From SLFT01 sp964493075 (GTDB lineage Bacteria > Hydrogenedentota > Hydrogenedentia > Hydrogenedentales > CAITNO01), in contig CAZBNU010000020.1 of the NCBI GenBank assembly GCA_964493075.1, positions 1 through 33,905 on the forward strand: a stretch of DNA of 33,905 nt, given 5' to 3'. This document shows positions 24,701-32,411 of this stretch, piece by piece. How positions within the stretch are numbered: the first letter of the stretch is position 1; every line of letters starts with the position of its first letter. Position numbers and translations under genes: made by a program. The notes below the pieces were generated by a model. The model was not told the DNA's origin and did no database searches. It saw only the letters and a list, made by a program, of their open reading frames with translations.

Positions 24701-26235
24701 CCCAGCCACTTGTCGTGAATGTGTCGGTATTCCCCACTGGCTTCCAGCATCTTGAGCCCTTCGCTGAATAATGCAAGAAGTGCTTTATTTTCCTCAGGAA
24801 CGGCGTAACAGTATTCCAGGGAAACCAGGGGATGTTGCCCGAGCACAAGTTTATTCCATCCCCTTTCTTTAATAAGATGCAGAGCACTGATACGCGCTAC
24901 CACCGCGCAATCGTAGCGACCTTCTGTCAACTCCTGTAACACTTCTTCCTGGGAGTTGGCGAAGAACAGATTCTTTTCCAAGCCTTGGGACACAAGATAA
25001 TCATGGGCGGCATCGCCGCTTTGCACAATAATGCGTTTCCCCGACAAGGCCTCAATGGTTTCAGGCAATTTGCCTTTGCCCTTGCGTCCCGCAACAACAT
25101 AATGGTTCCTATCGTGAGGTTGGGTGAAATCAAATTTCTGGTCCCGCTCTGGCAGATAGAACATGCCCTGCATGATATCTACCGCTCCTCTTTTGAGGTC
25201 TTTGATAATGTTATCCCAGGGGCCAAGGCGAATTTCGATGTCCAAATCCATGGCTTTGGCAATGGCGCGGGTCAGTTCCACATTGTATCCGGCGGGGTTG
25301 CCTTGTTCGTCCAGATATTCAAAGGGTGGATAATTATGATCGCCGCCGACAATGATAGGTTTGTTCTCGGGTAGTTCCAGTGCCGCAAACCATTTCGAAT
25401 GTAATTGACGATGTGTGCCGTCCGCCATGACAAGGGCAAGCCCTTCGTTCAGTAACGCCAGGGTATCACGATTGCCTTCCTTTACGGCAAAACAAAATTC
25501 CTGACTGAAACCTTCGATTGGTTCGTCTGTTACACGAAGATTCTCAAGGCTGCCTTCCTGAATAAGGCGCACGGCAACAAGACGCTGCATCACCACGGCG
25601 GCGTATTTCCCTTCGGACAGTTCGCGCAGGGCATCTTCGAACGTGGGAGTGGTGCGAATAGTGATGCCGCGGTCCTCACGCCGCAGAAATTCTTCGGCGT
25701 TGTCTCCCTTCATGACGGCAACCTGAAGTCCTTTCAGGTCTTCCAAGTTGTGAATATCTGTAACCCCTTTGCGCACCACAATGGCACCGTGCAGCGTCAT
25801 ATAGGGAATGGTAAAGTCAAACAACGCTTCCCGTTCCGGCGTTCGGCCCACCAGTGGCAGTGCCTCCACCTCGCCGTTTTCCAACCAGCCGCGCACTTCC
25901 GCCCAGGGACCGGTGCGGAAAATAACCTCGCGGTTCATGGCTGCCAGCGCAGCCCGCATCAATTCCACCGAAAATCCATCTGCACGTCCCGCGCCATCCA
26001 CAATGGAGAAGGGCGGATACTCAATTTCACAAGCACTCATCAGTGGCGCCGGCATTTTATCTGTTGTTGCGTAGGATGACGCAACACCAACAAATACCAT
26101 TAGCAAGGTAAAAAACAACCGGTATAGCAACAAAGAATGTTTCCCGAACGCCAGTTCCACTCCTGATGTCCGTGTGGCTATCCGCCGCTGACCCCTCACG
26201 CTAACATCATCATTGTTATTGCGAAAACCTGCCAT
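21745..26235 (-). CDS. Giant hybrid sensor histidine kinase: two periplasmic binding domains, PAS/GAF/PAS/PAS, HisKA, ATPase, receiver
   Basis: 1496-residue kinase. After a hydrophobic N-terminal signal come two SBP_bac_3-type domains (about 65-288 and 293-513), each with the YPPF...G motif for amino acids or similar small ligands. A membrane helix (about 524-546) precedes PAS (563-678), GAF (698-853), PAS (865-983) and PAS (993-1103). The HisKA box GGVAHDFNNML carries His1135, and the ATPase domain has DDGCGM and GEGTGLGLATVYG. The receiver (1376-1493) has Asp1428 in TDVIMPGMNG and Lys1478. The GAF domain carries four Cys (ECC, ENCVPC). The ATG at 26235 has GAGG 8 bases before it; a GTG seven codons upstream is possible. 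It is divergent from a secreted hydrolase gene. Confidence 0.9.
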   Translation of the reverse strand: MAGFRNNNDDVSVRGQRRIATRTSGVELAFGKHSLLLYRLFFTLLMVFVGVASSYATTDKMPAPLMSACEIEYPPFSIVDGAGRADGFSVELMRAALAAMNREVIFRTGPWAEVRGWLENGEVEALPLVGRTPEREALFDFTIPYMTLHGAIVVRKGVTDIHNLEDLKGLQVAVMKGDNAEEFLRREDRGITIRTTPTFEDALRELSEGKYAAVVMQRLVAVRLIQEGSLENLRVTDEPIEGFSQEFCFAVKEGNRDTLALLNEGLALVMADGTHRQLHSKWFAALELPENKPIIVGGDHNYPPFEYLDEQGNPAGYNVELTRAIAKAMDLDIEIRLGPWDNIIKDLKRGAVDIMQGMFYLPERDQKFDFTQPHDRNHYVVAGRKGKGKLPETIEALSGKRIIVQSGDAAHDYLVSQGLEKNLFFANSQEEVLQELTEGRYDCAVVARISALHLIKERGWNKLVLGQHPLVSLEYCYAVPEENKALLALFSEGLKMLEASGEYRHIHDKWLGIYQEKSISTLTALRYSAFVIIPLLLLLALGFVWSWSLRRQVAEKTRELRHSLERFREVFEAANVGKSITRPTGEINVNQAFADYLGYTPEELKGKRWQDITPPDFVPEVEKKLNTLFQGLNSATRFEKPYLHKNGDIVWADISVALRRDQNGDPLYFITTVVDITARRQAEERLQHLTEVLRAIRNVNQLITHEKDTETLLCQACEILTETRGYQSVWIGMRNADGGLGLAASSGIGEDFRPLLAQLDHNAVPECCRLAKDQGDIVVMHNPRENCVPCPLAQSYRGTAALAGLLQHNDREYGAIVVSLPVGMADDPEEISLFKELAGDVSYALYGIEIEKEQHLAADALRASETNYRLLADNTVDCIWRLNLDVVFEYINPASMVLLGYSPEEMIGSPLSKYCDEENYAIMASEIAAALAAPANFIRTIFQAEMIRRDGSLINVEITGKILRLDDGTAIGLQGVTRDITERVAAQQALRESETQFRSYVEEAPFGIFLTDRTGRYLSVNPAAARITGYSEEELCAMSVSDLFGADSLELGMAHFQKLLVEGESYGELTCLHKSGEPRQWYVSAVKLSEERFLGFAEDITERKRAEREHESLQAQLVQSQKMESVGRLAGGVAHDFNNMLGVILGFTEMAMDKVEETHPVYDDLQEVMEAGKRSAEITRQLLAFARKQTIMPKVLNLNETVETMLSMLRRLIGENIDLSWISEDGLWPVKMDPSQLDQILANLCVNAKDAIKGVGKLTIETGKATFDEEYCASHLEFVPGDYVMLAVSDDGCGMDTETKGHLFEPFFTTKKIGEGTGLGLATVYGIVRQNNGFINVYSEPGQGTTFRIYLPRHIGETEVKEQIAEQAPLPSGKGKTVLIVEDEVALLKMGQNMLESLEYNVLAAANPKEALQLAKEYEGKIDLLVTDVIMPGMNGRDLAQQIQQQYPGIRILFMSGYTANVIAHHGVLDDNIFFIQKPFSIQELAAKANAALMTE

Positions 26236-26373
26236 TTCCACTGCCTCTATGTACACGATTACACACTATGCTTAAAGAACTACCCACTCTTGTTATGATA
26301 GCATAAAGCACTTAAGATCGCTAACAATCATTATTTGCTATTGCTGGTTAACGCAAAGAAAGGATATCGGAAA

Positions 26374-28770
26374 ATGCAACGGAAAAGGGTTTTTCGCCTT
26401 GGTACAGTAATCGGCAGCCCGCTTCTTTGCGCCGTGTATGGCGTTATGATCATGGCTGCGGCGCATGGACAGGTTGCCTATGACGCGGGAGGCTTACGGA
26501 TCACAGTGGACGAAACCGGACAGGTCATCAGTTTTCACGATGCCCTTCACGAACGGGAACGGATTGCCCCCCAACAACCTGCGCTGCTGATTGCGGTAAA
26601 GACTGGTGGCAGAATTGAAGCGCCCTCCTCGGCAGCGTTTGAGAAGGAGCCCGCCGTCATACGGCTTCACTACAGAGAAAGCGGCATAAAGGTGGATGTG
26701 GCTGTGCAGGAAAAGGACAGCTACATTGTGTTTGAGGTGATTCAGGCGGAACCTTTGGATGCGGTGGACGCGCTCCTCTGGGGACCCTATCCGGTCAGCA
26801 TCAATCAGACTGTGGGCGAAGTGGTCGGCGTGGTTCGCGATGATGAATACGCCATCGGCATCCAGGCGCTGAATGTAAAAACAATCGGCGGTTACCCGGA
26901 AAACGACGAAGGACTTAACGGTTTTCGTGGACAGACGGCAGTAGCCAAACCCTGGGGCAGTGTGTTGCAGGCATACGCTATGGACCGGTCACGTTCGCGA
27001 AACGTTGCCGTGTGGAACGGTACATTTCCGAACATGCCCGTGCCGCCGATGGAGGGCGAAACGGTGGTGGGGACAAGGATCGCCCTCTTCGGTTGTGCTG
27101 CTGACGAGGCGCTGGACACCATTGGAAAAATCGAGAGCGCGGAAGGGCTGCCCCATCCGATGATTAACGGGGTGTGGAGCAAAAAGTCGCCGGAACCGGG
27201 GCGCTCCTACATGATCGCCGATTTTTCAGAGGAAACCGTGGATGAGATGCTCGAAAGCGTTCAGCGGGCGAATCTGGCTGGTTTGTATCATGGCAACCCC
27301 TTCAAAACCTGGGGGCATTATGAACTGCATCCGCGACACTTTCCCAACGGCGTACAGGGTATGAAGAAATGTGTTGAGAAGGCAAGGGCGTTGGATCTGC
27401 GTCTGGGTGTACATACGCTCACAAACTTTATTCAGCCAACGGATCCCTACATTTCTCCTGTGCCCGATCCCCGACTGGCAAAAACCGGTTCCAGCACACT
27501 TACACAGGACATTGCGCCCGACGCCAAAGAAATACCGGTGGCATCGCCGGAGTACTTTGATAATGAAGATGCAAACTGGATGAAAACAATTGTCATTGGT
27601 CAGGAACTGATTCGCTATCGTGCTGTATCGCAGAGCGAACCGTGGATGCTGCTGGATTGCCAGCGCGGTTCTTTCCGCACCAAGGCTGCTGATCATGCGC
27701 AGGGCGCGGAGGTGGGCAAACTCCTTGATCACCCCTACAAGGTATTTTTCCCGAACCTTGAATTGCAGCGGGAGATTGCCGTCAACCTCGCCAAACTCTT
27801 CAATGAAACAGGATTGGATCAGATGGATTTCGACGGACACGAGGGCGCGCTCGCGTCCGGGCAGGGCAGCTACGGCATTGACCTGTTCGCCAAGGATTTT
27901 TACGATAACCTGGACCATCACGTATTTAACGGCACCAGCCTCATGTCTCATTATTACTGGCACATCAACAGCTATTGCAACTGGGGTGAACCCTGGTACG
28001 GCGGATTCCGTGAAAGCATGCAGCAGTACCGCATAGACAACCAGGACTACCTCAGCCGCAATTTCCTGCCCAATATGCTGGGCTGGTATCTCATGACAGA
28101 AACCACGCATCTGTCTGACATGGAATGGATGCTGGCGAGGGCTGCCGGCTACAACGCCGGATTTGCCCTTGCCACGAGTTTGCAGGCGCTGCAGAAAAAT
28201 CCCCATACGCCAATCCTCCTTGACGCCATTCGCGAATGGGAGGCGGCACGCATGAGCGGTGCATTTTCGGAAGAACAGCGGGAACGAATGAAACTCGCGG
28301 AAAATGAATTTCATCTGGAAAATGTGGGGGAGGGGGTATGGAACCTGTATCCCTTCCACACGTCCGAAGATTATATTCACCAACAGATCGTGCGCCAGCC
28401 GGGTGAACCCACGGCGTCAGTATGGGAAGTGGAGAACACCGGCGAGGCACAGGAGATGCAGCTGCGGTTAACCGTTGACGGTGAGGACGGCGCGATTGTG
28501 AACCCGACCTTTGAAGTGGACAGTTTTGCAACATGGACCATTCCTGTCACCCTCAAGGCCGGGCATACCCTGTTATGCGAAGGGCTTGTGACGGCGCGTG
28601 TTTTTGATGAGGAGGGCAATCAGGTAGCGGTGGTGGAAGCCGACGGCGTCCCCCCAACGCTGGTTCCCGGCAAACGTGAGATTGTTTTTGATTGTGAATT
28701 TGAGGGCGTTGTGCCGCCGCAAGTCATTGTAAACTTCAAAATCATGGGCGCACCGGAACGGATTGAATGA
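26374..28770 (+). CDS. Secreted TIM-barrel glycoside hydrolase-like protein of uncertain family
   Basis: 798-residue exported protein (signal MQRKRVFRLG...AAAHG). The N-terminal third is beta-rich (GGLRITVDETGQVISFHDAL). The middle looks like a (beta/alpha) barrel: FPNGVQGMKKCVEKARALDL followed by LRLGVHTLTNFI, with a strand-end acidic motif LDQMDFDGHEG (Asp485, Asp487) that could hold catalytic residues. The C-terminal section is a beta-sandwich-like domain. I do not recognise a named family; the order of domains resembles alpha-galactosidase-like and other polysaccharide-acting proteins. AAGGA lies 9 bases before the ATG. The GH18 gene follows 63 bases on, probably in one transcript. Confidence 0.65.
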   Translation: MQRKRVFRLGTVIGSPLLCAVYGVMIMAAAHGQVAYDAGGLRITVDETGQVISFHDALHERERIAPQQPALLIAVKTGGRIEAPSSAAFEKEPAVIRLHYRESGIKVDVAVQEKDSYIVFEVIQAEPLDAVDALLWGPYPVSINQTVGEVVGVVRDDEYAIGIQALNVKTIGGYPENDEGLNGFRGQTAVAKPWGSVLQAYAMDRSRSRNVAVWNGTFPNMPVPPMEGETVVGTRIALFGCAADEALDTIGKIESAEGLPHPMINGVWSKKSPEPGRSYMIADFSEETVDEMLESVQRANLAGLYHGNPFKTWGHYELHPRHFPNGVQGMKKCVEKARALDLRLGVHTLTNFIQPTDPYISPVPDPRLAKTGSSTLTQDIAPDAKEIPVASPEYFDNEDANWMKTIVIGQELIRYRAVSQSEPWMLLDCQRGSFRTKAADHAQGAEVGKLLDHPYKVFFPNLELQREIAVNLAKLFNETGLDQMDFDGHEGALASGQGSYGIDLFAKDFYDNLDHHVFNGTSLMSHYYWHINSYCNWGEPWYGGFRESMQQYRIDNQDYLSRNFLPNMLGWYLMTETTHLSDMEWMLARAAGYNAGFALATSLQALQKNPHTPILLDAIREWEAARMSGAFSEEQRERMKLAENEFHLENVGEGVWNLYPFHTSEDYIHQQIVRQPGEPTASVWEVENTGEAQEMQLRLTVDGEDGAIVNPTFEVDSFATWTIPVTLKAGHTLLCEGLVTARVFDEEGNQVAVVEADGVPPTLVPGKREIVFDCEFEGVVPPQVIVNFKIMGAPERIE

Positions 28771-28833
28771 TCGAATTGCGAAACTGCCATTGTAAATCAG
28801 GGGTCTGACAAAAAATCGTAATTCAGGAACCTC

Positions 28834-29847
28834 ATGATGAACCAAAATCAAGCCTTCCAGCGCAAACATTCAATGCACAATCAGATTCGCTTCTTTCTCT
28901 TTATTGGAGTTGCACTGCTCTGCGGGGGATGTGCCTTGCTTCACCATGAAACACTGGAATCCCACGCCAAACCGCTTGCACGGGATAGATTTCTCGTTGT
29001 CGGCTATGCGCCGGATTACAGCATGGAAAGGATACACGCGGGCGCTTATGAATGTGTTACCGATGCCATCCTCTTTTCGGCGACGTTGACCGAAGAGGGC
29101 GCGTTCCCGGCAGAAGCGATTGCCGCGCTGCCCGTGGCGCAGTTTCGCGAAATTAAGCGGGAATACAAGGTGCGTATCCATCTATGCTTCGGCGGCTGGG
29201 GACGTTCCGGTGGTTTCCCGGAGATGACAGGCAACGCGGTAAAACGCAAGGCGTTCATTGCAGCGCTCCTTCAGTGGTGTCTTGCCAACGAATTCGACGG
29301 CGTGGACTATGACTGGGAATTTCCGGCAAACCGGGAGGAGCACGGCGCCTACAACAAACTGCTGCAGGAAACCGCCGAAGCGTTTCGTCCTCACGGCCTT
29401 CGGGTAACGGTCGCACTGGGACATACCCAGCATCTTGATCAGGCCGCCTATGATGCCGTGGACGCCGTTCATCTGATGACCTATGACATGGGCGTGCGCC
29501 ATGCCACGCAACGGGATGCGGCATCTTCAGTAAGGCGTCTCATACAGTCAGGTGCGCCAAAGGAAAAAATTGTGCTGGGCGTTCCTTTTTACGGACGCAA
29601 GATGGACGACCGGGATGTCGCCATGGCATACGACAGCATCCTGAAGCAATTTGCTCCCTCTCCCAATGAGGACGAAGCGGGAGGCTTTTACTTCAACAAC
29701 ATTGAAACCATACGGGGCAAAACCCGTTATGCCTTGCAGGAAGGTCTGGCAGGCATCATGATCTGGGAACTCAGCATGGACACGAACAATGAAACGTCAC
29801 TGTTGAAGACCATTGATGCGGAACGCCGCAAACATAACGCAGAATGA
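28834..29847 (+). CDS. GH18 family glycosidase (chitinase-like)
   Basis: 337-residue TIM-barrel hydrolase of family 18. The catalytic motif FDGVDYDWEF contains DxxDxDxE (Asp155, Asp158, Asp160, Glu162), and HLMTYDMG and GIMIWELS mark later strands. IHLCFGGWG is the SxGG-like strand-3 motif. A hydrophobic leader ends in LCGGC, a weak lipobox, so it is secreted or a lipoprotein. AGGA lies 5 bases before the first of two adjacent ATGs. The enzyme would cut beta-1,4-N-acetylglucosamine-containing or related glycans. The neighbours on both sides are other secreted hydrolases. Confidence 0.88.
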   Translation: MMNQNQAFQRKHSMHNQIRFFLFIGVALLCGGCALLHHETLESHAKPLARDRFLVVGYAPDYSMERIHAGAYECVTDAILFSATLTEEGAFPAEAIAALPVAQFREIKREYKVRIHLCFGGWGRSGGFPEMTGNAVKRKAFIAALLQWCLANEFDGVDYDWEFPANREEHGAYNKLLQETAEAFRPHGLRVTVALGHTQHLDQAAYDAVDAVHLMTYDMGVRHATQRDAASSVRRLIQSGAPKEKIVLGVPFYGRKMDDRDVAMAYDSILKQFAPSPNEDEAGGFYFNNIETIRGKTRYALQEGLAGIMIWELSMDTNNETSLLKTIDAERRKHNAE

Positions 29848-29962
29848 ATTTCATGAACTGCTGATGGCCTGGTAGCGTTTACCATTGGAATTTCTCTGCT
29901 ATTAAGGGCTTATTCAGAAGCTGGGCATCTTAAAGCGGGGTTTCATCAGTTCCTTCGGTCTG

Positions 29963-31498
29963 CTATTCAGAGACATTAGATGGGACTACACAGGATGCAT
30001 GCCACCTCTCTACGCGGCGGTTGACTTCCCGTACAAACAGAACAAACAGTTTATAAGGTTCATCGTTCTGGTTGAGCAGCCCGCAGTTATCCCCTGTAAA
30101 CACCTTGCCCTCCAGTACCGGGTTATCCATCCACTTATACCAGTGGTACCCAATCCCGTAGGGACGGCGCATAAACGTTTCGATATAGTTGTCGTAAGCC
30201 AGGCTGCGTTCGTGCATCGTGCGGACTTCAGGGGCATAGATGCCGAAATGGGAATTGGTGATGCCGGAATCATCCGACTTGAAAGTCCATTCTTCAATAA
30301 GCACGGGCTTGTCCACCCGTTCATAAATTGCGTCAATCTCCACCACAGGTGGACGGGGCTCATAGAAAGCCATTGCGATGACATCGAAGTACTTGGCGGC
30401 TGCTTCGTAAAGCACGTCGCCCGGATAGTTGTGGAAACGGCATCCGAGAATCAGGTGGTTGGGCGCGGCGGCGCGTAACGCCTCGAGACTGATCGCCATG
30501 TACCGGTGAAAGGTCTGGAGCATGAACGCTTCCGTTACGGCGTGCGCGGCATCGGTATCTGGCTTGAAGATATCGCCGGGAAGGCTTTCCACATCTGCCC
30601 AGTCGGTTATGTCCGTTTTCCAGGCGGCATTGAACGCTTCCAGCGATCCGGTCTTCTCACGAAGGAAACGCAGCGCCTCGGCCCGTCCGGGCGCATCTTC
30701 CGGGAACTCAACATGAAGTTGTAACAGGGATTTGTTGGTCAGGAAATGGTCCGCGCCCCATACGATTTCGTTGTCCAGAAAGAAGCCGATGAGGTTCTTG
30801 TCCTCTGCATGGGGTTTGGCCCGCTGTTCCGTCATGGCCGCGACATGCTCCACAAAGGCCTGGGCGTAATAGTCAGTCACCACCGCTCCGGGGTAGCGTG
30901 GACCGCCTCCCCCGCCAATGTCGAGGATGATGTAGGCATGGGGCATCTGTTTCGTGATGGACGTGCTGCTCCAGGGACCTATGGTATTAAAGCCCCAGTC
31001 CAGCATGCGCTGTTTCGCGGCCTCCACCCAGACCTCTTCCGTGCCGTACTTCGCCCCGATGATATCGTGAAAGACGTCAGGGGAGAGGGTTGCGCCTAGC
31101 CAGTTGACATCCGTTACGCCCTTCGACACAAAAGGGTTTCCGTCAGGCGTGATAAACCACCATGCGCCGTCCAGCTTTTGTACCCGGAAATATCCGGACG
31201 TGTTCGACGTTTTCAGGGATTTCGGTGCGTTGATCCAGCCGCCATAGGAATCCAGTTCCAAGGGGTCGTCCCCATTCATGTTGCGCAGATCATCGAGCCG
31301 GAAATGATATTGTTTTTCTATTGCCTCCAGACTTACTGGAGGTCCATTTTTTCGTGCATCCTGAAGGCGGGGCCGGTCTCTCTGGGTTGCATGAGGAACG
31401 ACTGCATCGGGTGAAGTTACGCAGCCGATGATCGTCATCATTAAAGCGGTGAAAAATACCACGCCCGCAAATTTCATAAAGCTAAGAAAATTAGTCAT
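29963..31498 (-). CDS. Secreted beta-agarase/beta-galactosidase-like glycoside hydrolase (clan GH-A)
   Basis: 511-residue lipoprotein (lipobox IIGC, Cys26). After a linker, DGAWWFITPDGNPFVSKGV (110-128) opens a GH-A barrel as seen in GH50-type agarase-like proteins. Acid/base Glu244 in FLDNEIVWG and nucleophile Glu403 in IEEWTFKS fit the two-glutamate mechanism. Close to the end, GIGYHWYKWMDNP is typical of the last strand. GGAAG lies 7 bases before the ATG. The substrate is unknown. It is convergent with the GH18 gene, forming a small secreted carbohydrate-degrading cluster. Confidence 0.8.
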   Translation of the reverse strand: MTNFLSFMKFAGVVFFTALMMTIIGCVTSPDAVVPHATQRDRPRLQDARKNGPPVSLEAIEKQYHFRLDDLRNMNGDDPLELDSYGGWINAPKSLKTSNTSGYFRVQKLDGAWWFITPDGNPFVSKGVTDVNWLGATLSPDVFHDIIGAKYGTEEVWVEAAKQRMLDWGFNTIGPWSSTSITKQMPHAYIILDIGGGGGPRYPGAVVTDYYAQAFVEHVAAMTEQRAKPHAEDKNLIGFFLDNEIVWGADHFLTNKSLLQLHVEFPEDAPGRAEALRFLREKTGSLEAFNAAWKTDITDWADVESLPGDIFKPDTDAAHAVTEAFMLQTFHRYMAISLEALRAAAPNHLILGCRFHNYPGDVLYEAAAKYFDVIAMAFYEPRPPVVEIDAIYERVDKPVLIEEWTFKSDDSGITNSHFGIYAPEVRTMHERSLAYDNYIETFMRRPYGIGYHWYKWMDNPVLEGKVFTGDNCGLLNQNDEPYKLFVLFVREVNRRVERWHASCVVPSNVSE

Positions 31499-31598
31499 GC
31501 CAATACTTCCTATAGTATGGTTCAGTCCAAATCAGACTTTCAAACCTTTGCGCGAGGTTTCACCTTTCGTTTGAACACAGATATGATGCATGTCAGCA

Positions 31599-31702
31599 CT
31601 GTGTGTTGCAACACCCGGTCTTCTGGCAACCCAGCCGGCGGCCTTAATGTGACCGGAGGCTTAGCGAGGCGTGAGGGCAAGGTTGCGGATTGCTTGACAC
31701 AG
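31599..31702 (+). ncRNA. Candidate structured RNA with an H-type pseudoknot
   Basis: Nested stems CTGTGT/ACACAG (31599-31604, 31697-31702) and GCAAC/GTTGC (31608-31612, 31682-31686) enclose CCGGTC/GACCGG (31615-31620, 31651-31656), which itself contains the hairpin CTGG-CAAC-CCAG (31623-31634). GGCCT (31640-31644), inside that loop, pairs with AGGCT (31657-31661) directly after it, giving a coaxially stackable pseudoknot. TTCACC/TATGAT with 17-base spacing (31559-31587) would start transcription near 31594. It matches no riboswitch class I know. Confidence 0.3.
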
Positions 31703-32052
31703 CCTTTATCTTTGACTCGCATGCTCCCTATTCCCATGTGAAAGCGATACTCCATGGGCATGCACAAGCGTGGAAGCACTATGAATGCCGGGGCTCGCGC
31801 TGGTAACCTCTCCCGGATTTATGGCAGAGTTGGGATATACGCGCCTCCTAAATGCACATGAACAGTGCGAGGTGCCGATGGTGTCAAATGGCTGGCCCCC
31901 CATGCCCATTACCCCACTTTACTGCAAAAAAGGCACTGCCAAGGGACATGCACGGTGCAAAATACACTACAAATGCAATAGTCGTCATAAATCCGCACGT
32001 TACAGGAGACTACGCACCTAATGGCGGAATCGCTGTGAGTCAAGTCGTCTAT

Positions 32053-32082
32053 TTGACTTGCTGCAGTAGTTTTTGCTACAAT
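32053..32082 (+). promoter_or_regulatory. Promoter of tRNA-Glu
   Basis: TTGACT (32053-32058) and TACAAT (32077-32082) are spaced by 18 bases, each matching the consensus at 5 of 6 positions, with a start near 32089. A 6-bp inverted repeat CAAGTC (32041-32046) and GACTTG (32055-32060) overlaps the -35. Confidence 0.65.
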
Positions 32083-32092
32083 CTAAACAATG

Positions 32093-32123
32093 ACACGCGG
32101 TGGTGTGCAATACCCCCGCGTGT
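32093..32123 (+). other. Leader hairpin of the tRNA-Glu transcript
   Basis: ACACGCGG (32093-32100) pairs perfectly with CCGCGTGT (32116-32123) in the transcript between the promoter and the tRNA. It is probably part of the 5' leader removed by processing. Confidence 0.4.
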
Positions 32124-32143
32124 TCCTGCTGTATAAACCATGC

Positions 32144-32221
32144 GTCCCCATCGTCTAGCCTGGCCTAGGACACCGCCCTTTCACGGCGGCGACAGGGGTT
32201 CAAATCCCCTTGGGGACGCCA
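32144..32221 (+). tRNA. tRNA-Glu (UUC), CCA encoded
   Basis: Complete cloverleaf. The acceptor GTCCCCA (32144-32150) pairs with TGGGGAC (32211-32217), followed by discriminator G and encoded CCA (32219-32221). Anticodon stem CCGCC (32173-32177) and GGCGG (32185-32189) flank the loop CTTTCAC with anticodon TTC (32180-32182). The T arm is AGGGGTTCAAATCCCCT. It has its own promoter and is the likely integration target of the neighbouring integrase. Confidence 0.97.
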
Positions 32222-32233
32222 TTTCTTTTTTGT

Positions 32234-32355
32234 GTGCCATCCCGTGCCACCGTATGTCAACACGTGCCAAACCCCTGCAAATAAAGGGTGAAATGCACTT
32301 CCTACCCCCTGTCGACATTTTTTCGTGATTATACCGATTGTGCCATGTTGTGCCA
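32234..32355. repeat. 10-bp-phased GTGCCA repeats between tRNA-Glu and integrase
   Basis: GTGCCA at 32234, 32244 and 32264, with a degenerate ATGTCA at 32254, gives four units 10 bp apart. GTGCCA at 32340 and 32350, with a degenerate GTAGCA at 32360, gives a second group. The one-turn spacing suggests protein bound on one face of DNA, such as recombinase arm sites. Confidence 0.55.
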
Positions 32356-32411
32356 TGCTGTAGCAATGTGGGCCAAAATTTACTGCATATTTAGCTGCAT
32401 CGTTAGGAACA

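Larger units (their letters stand above)
31499..32143. other. 645-bp non-coding region before tRNA-Glu
   Basis: No convincing gene. It holds a foldable element (31599-31702), a second long-range hairpin set (GCATG 31719-31723 with CATGC 31759-31763 around CCCATG 31733-31738 and CATGGG 31753-31758), a CCGGG/CCCGG pair around 31789-31835, and the promoter and leader hairpin of the tRNA. Confidence 0.6.

Noticed and set aside
31852..32136. 94-codon open frame in the non-coding region before the tRNA
   Set aside because: No ribosome site, biased composition, and it runs across the tRNA promoter and leader hairpin.
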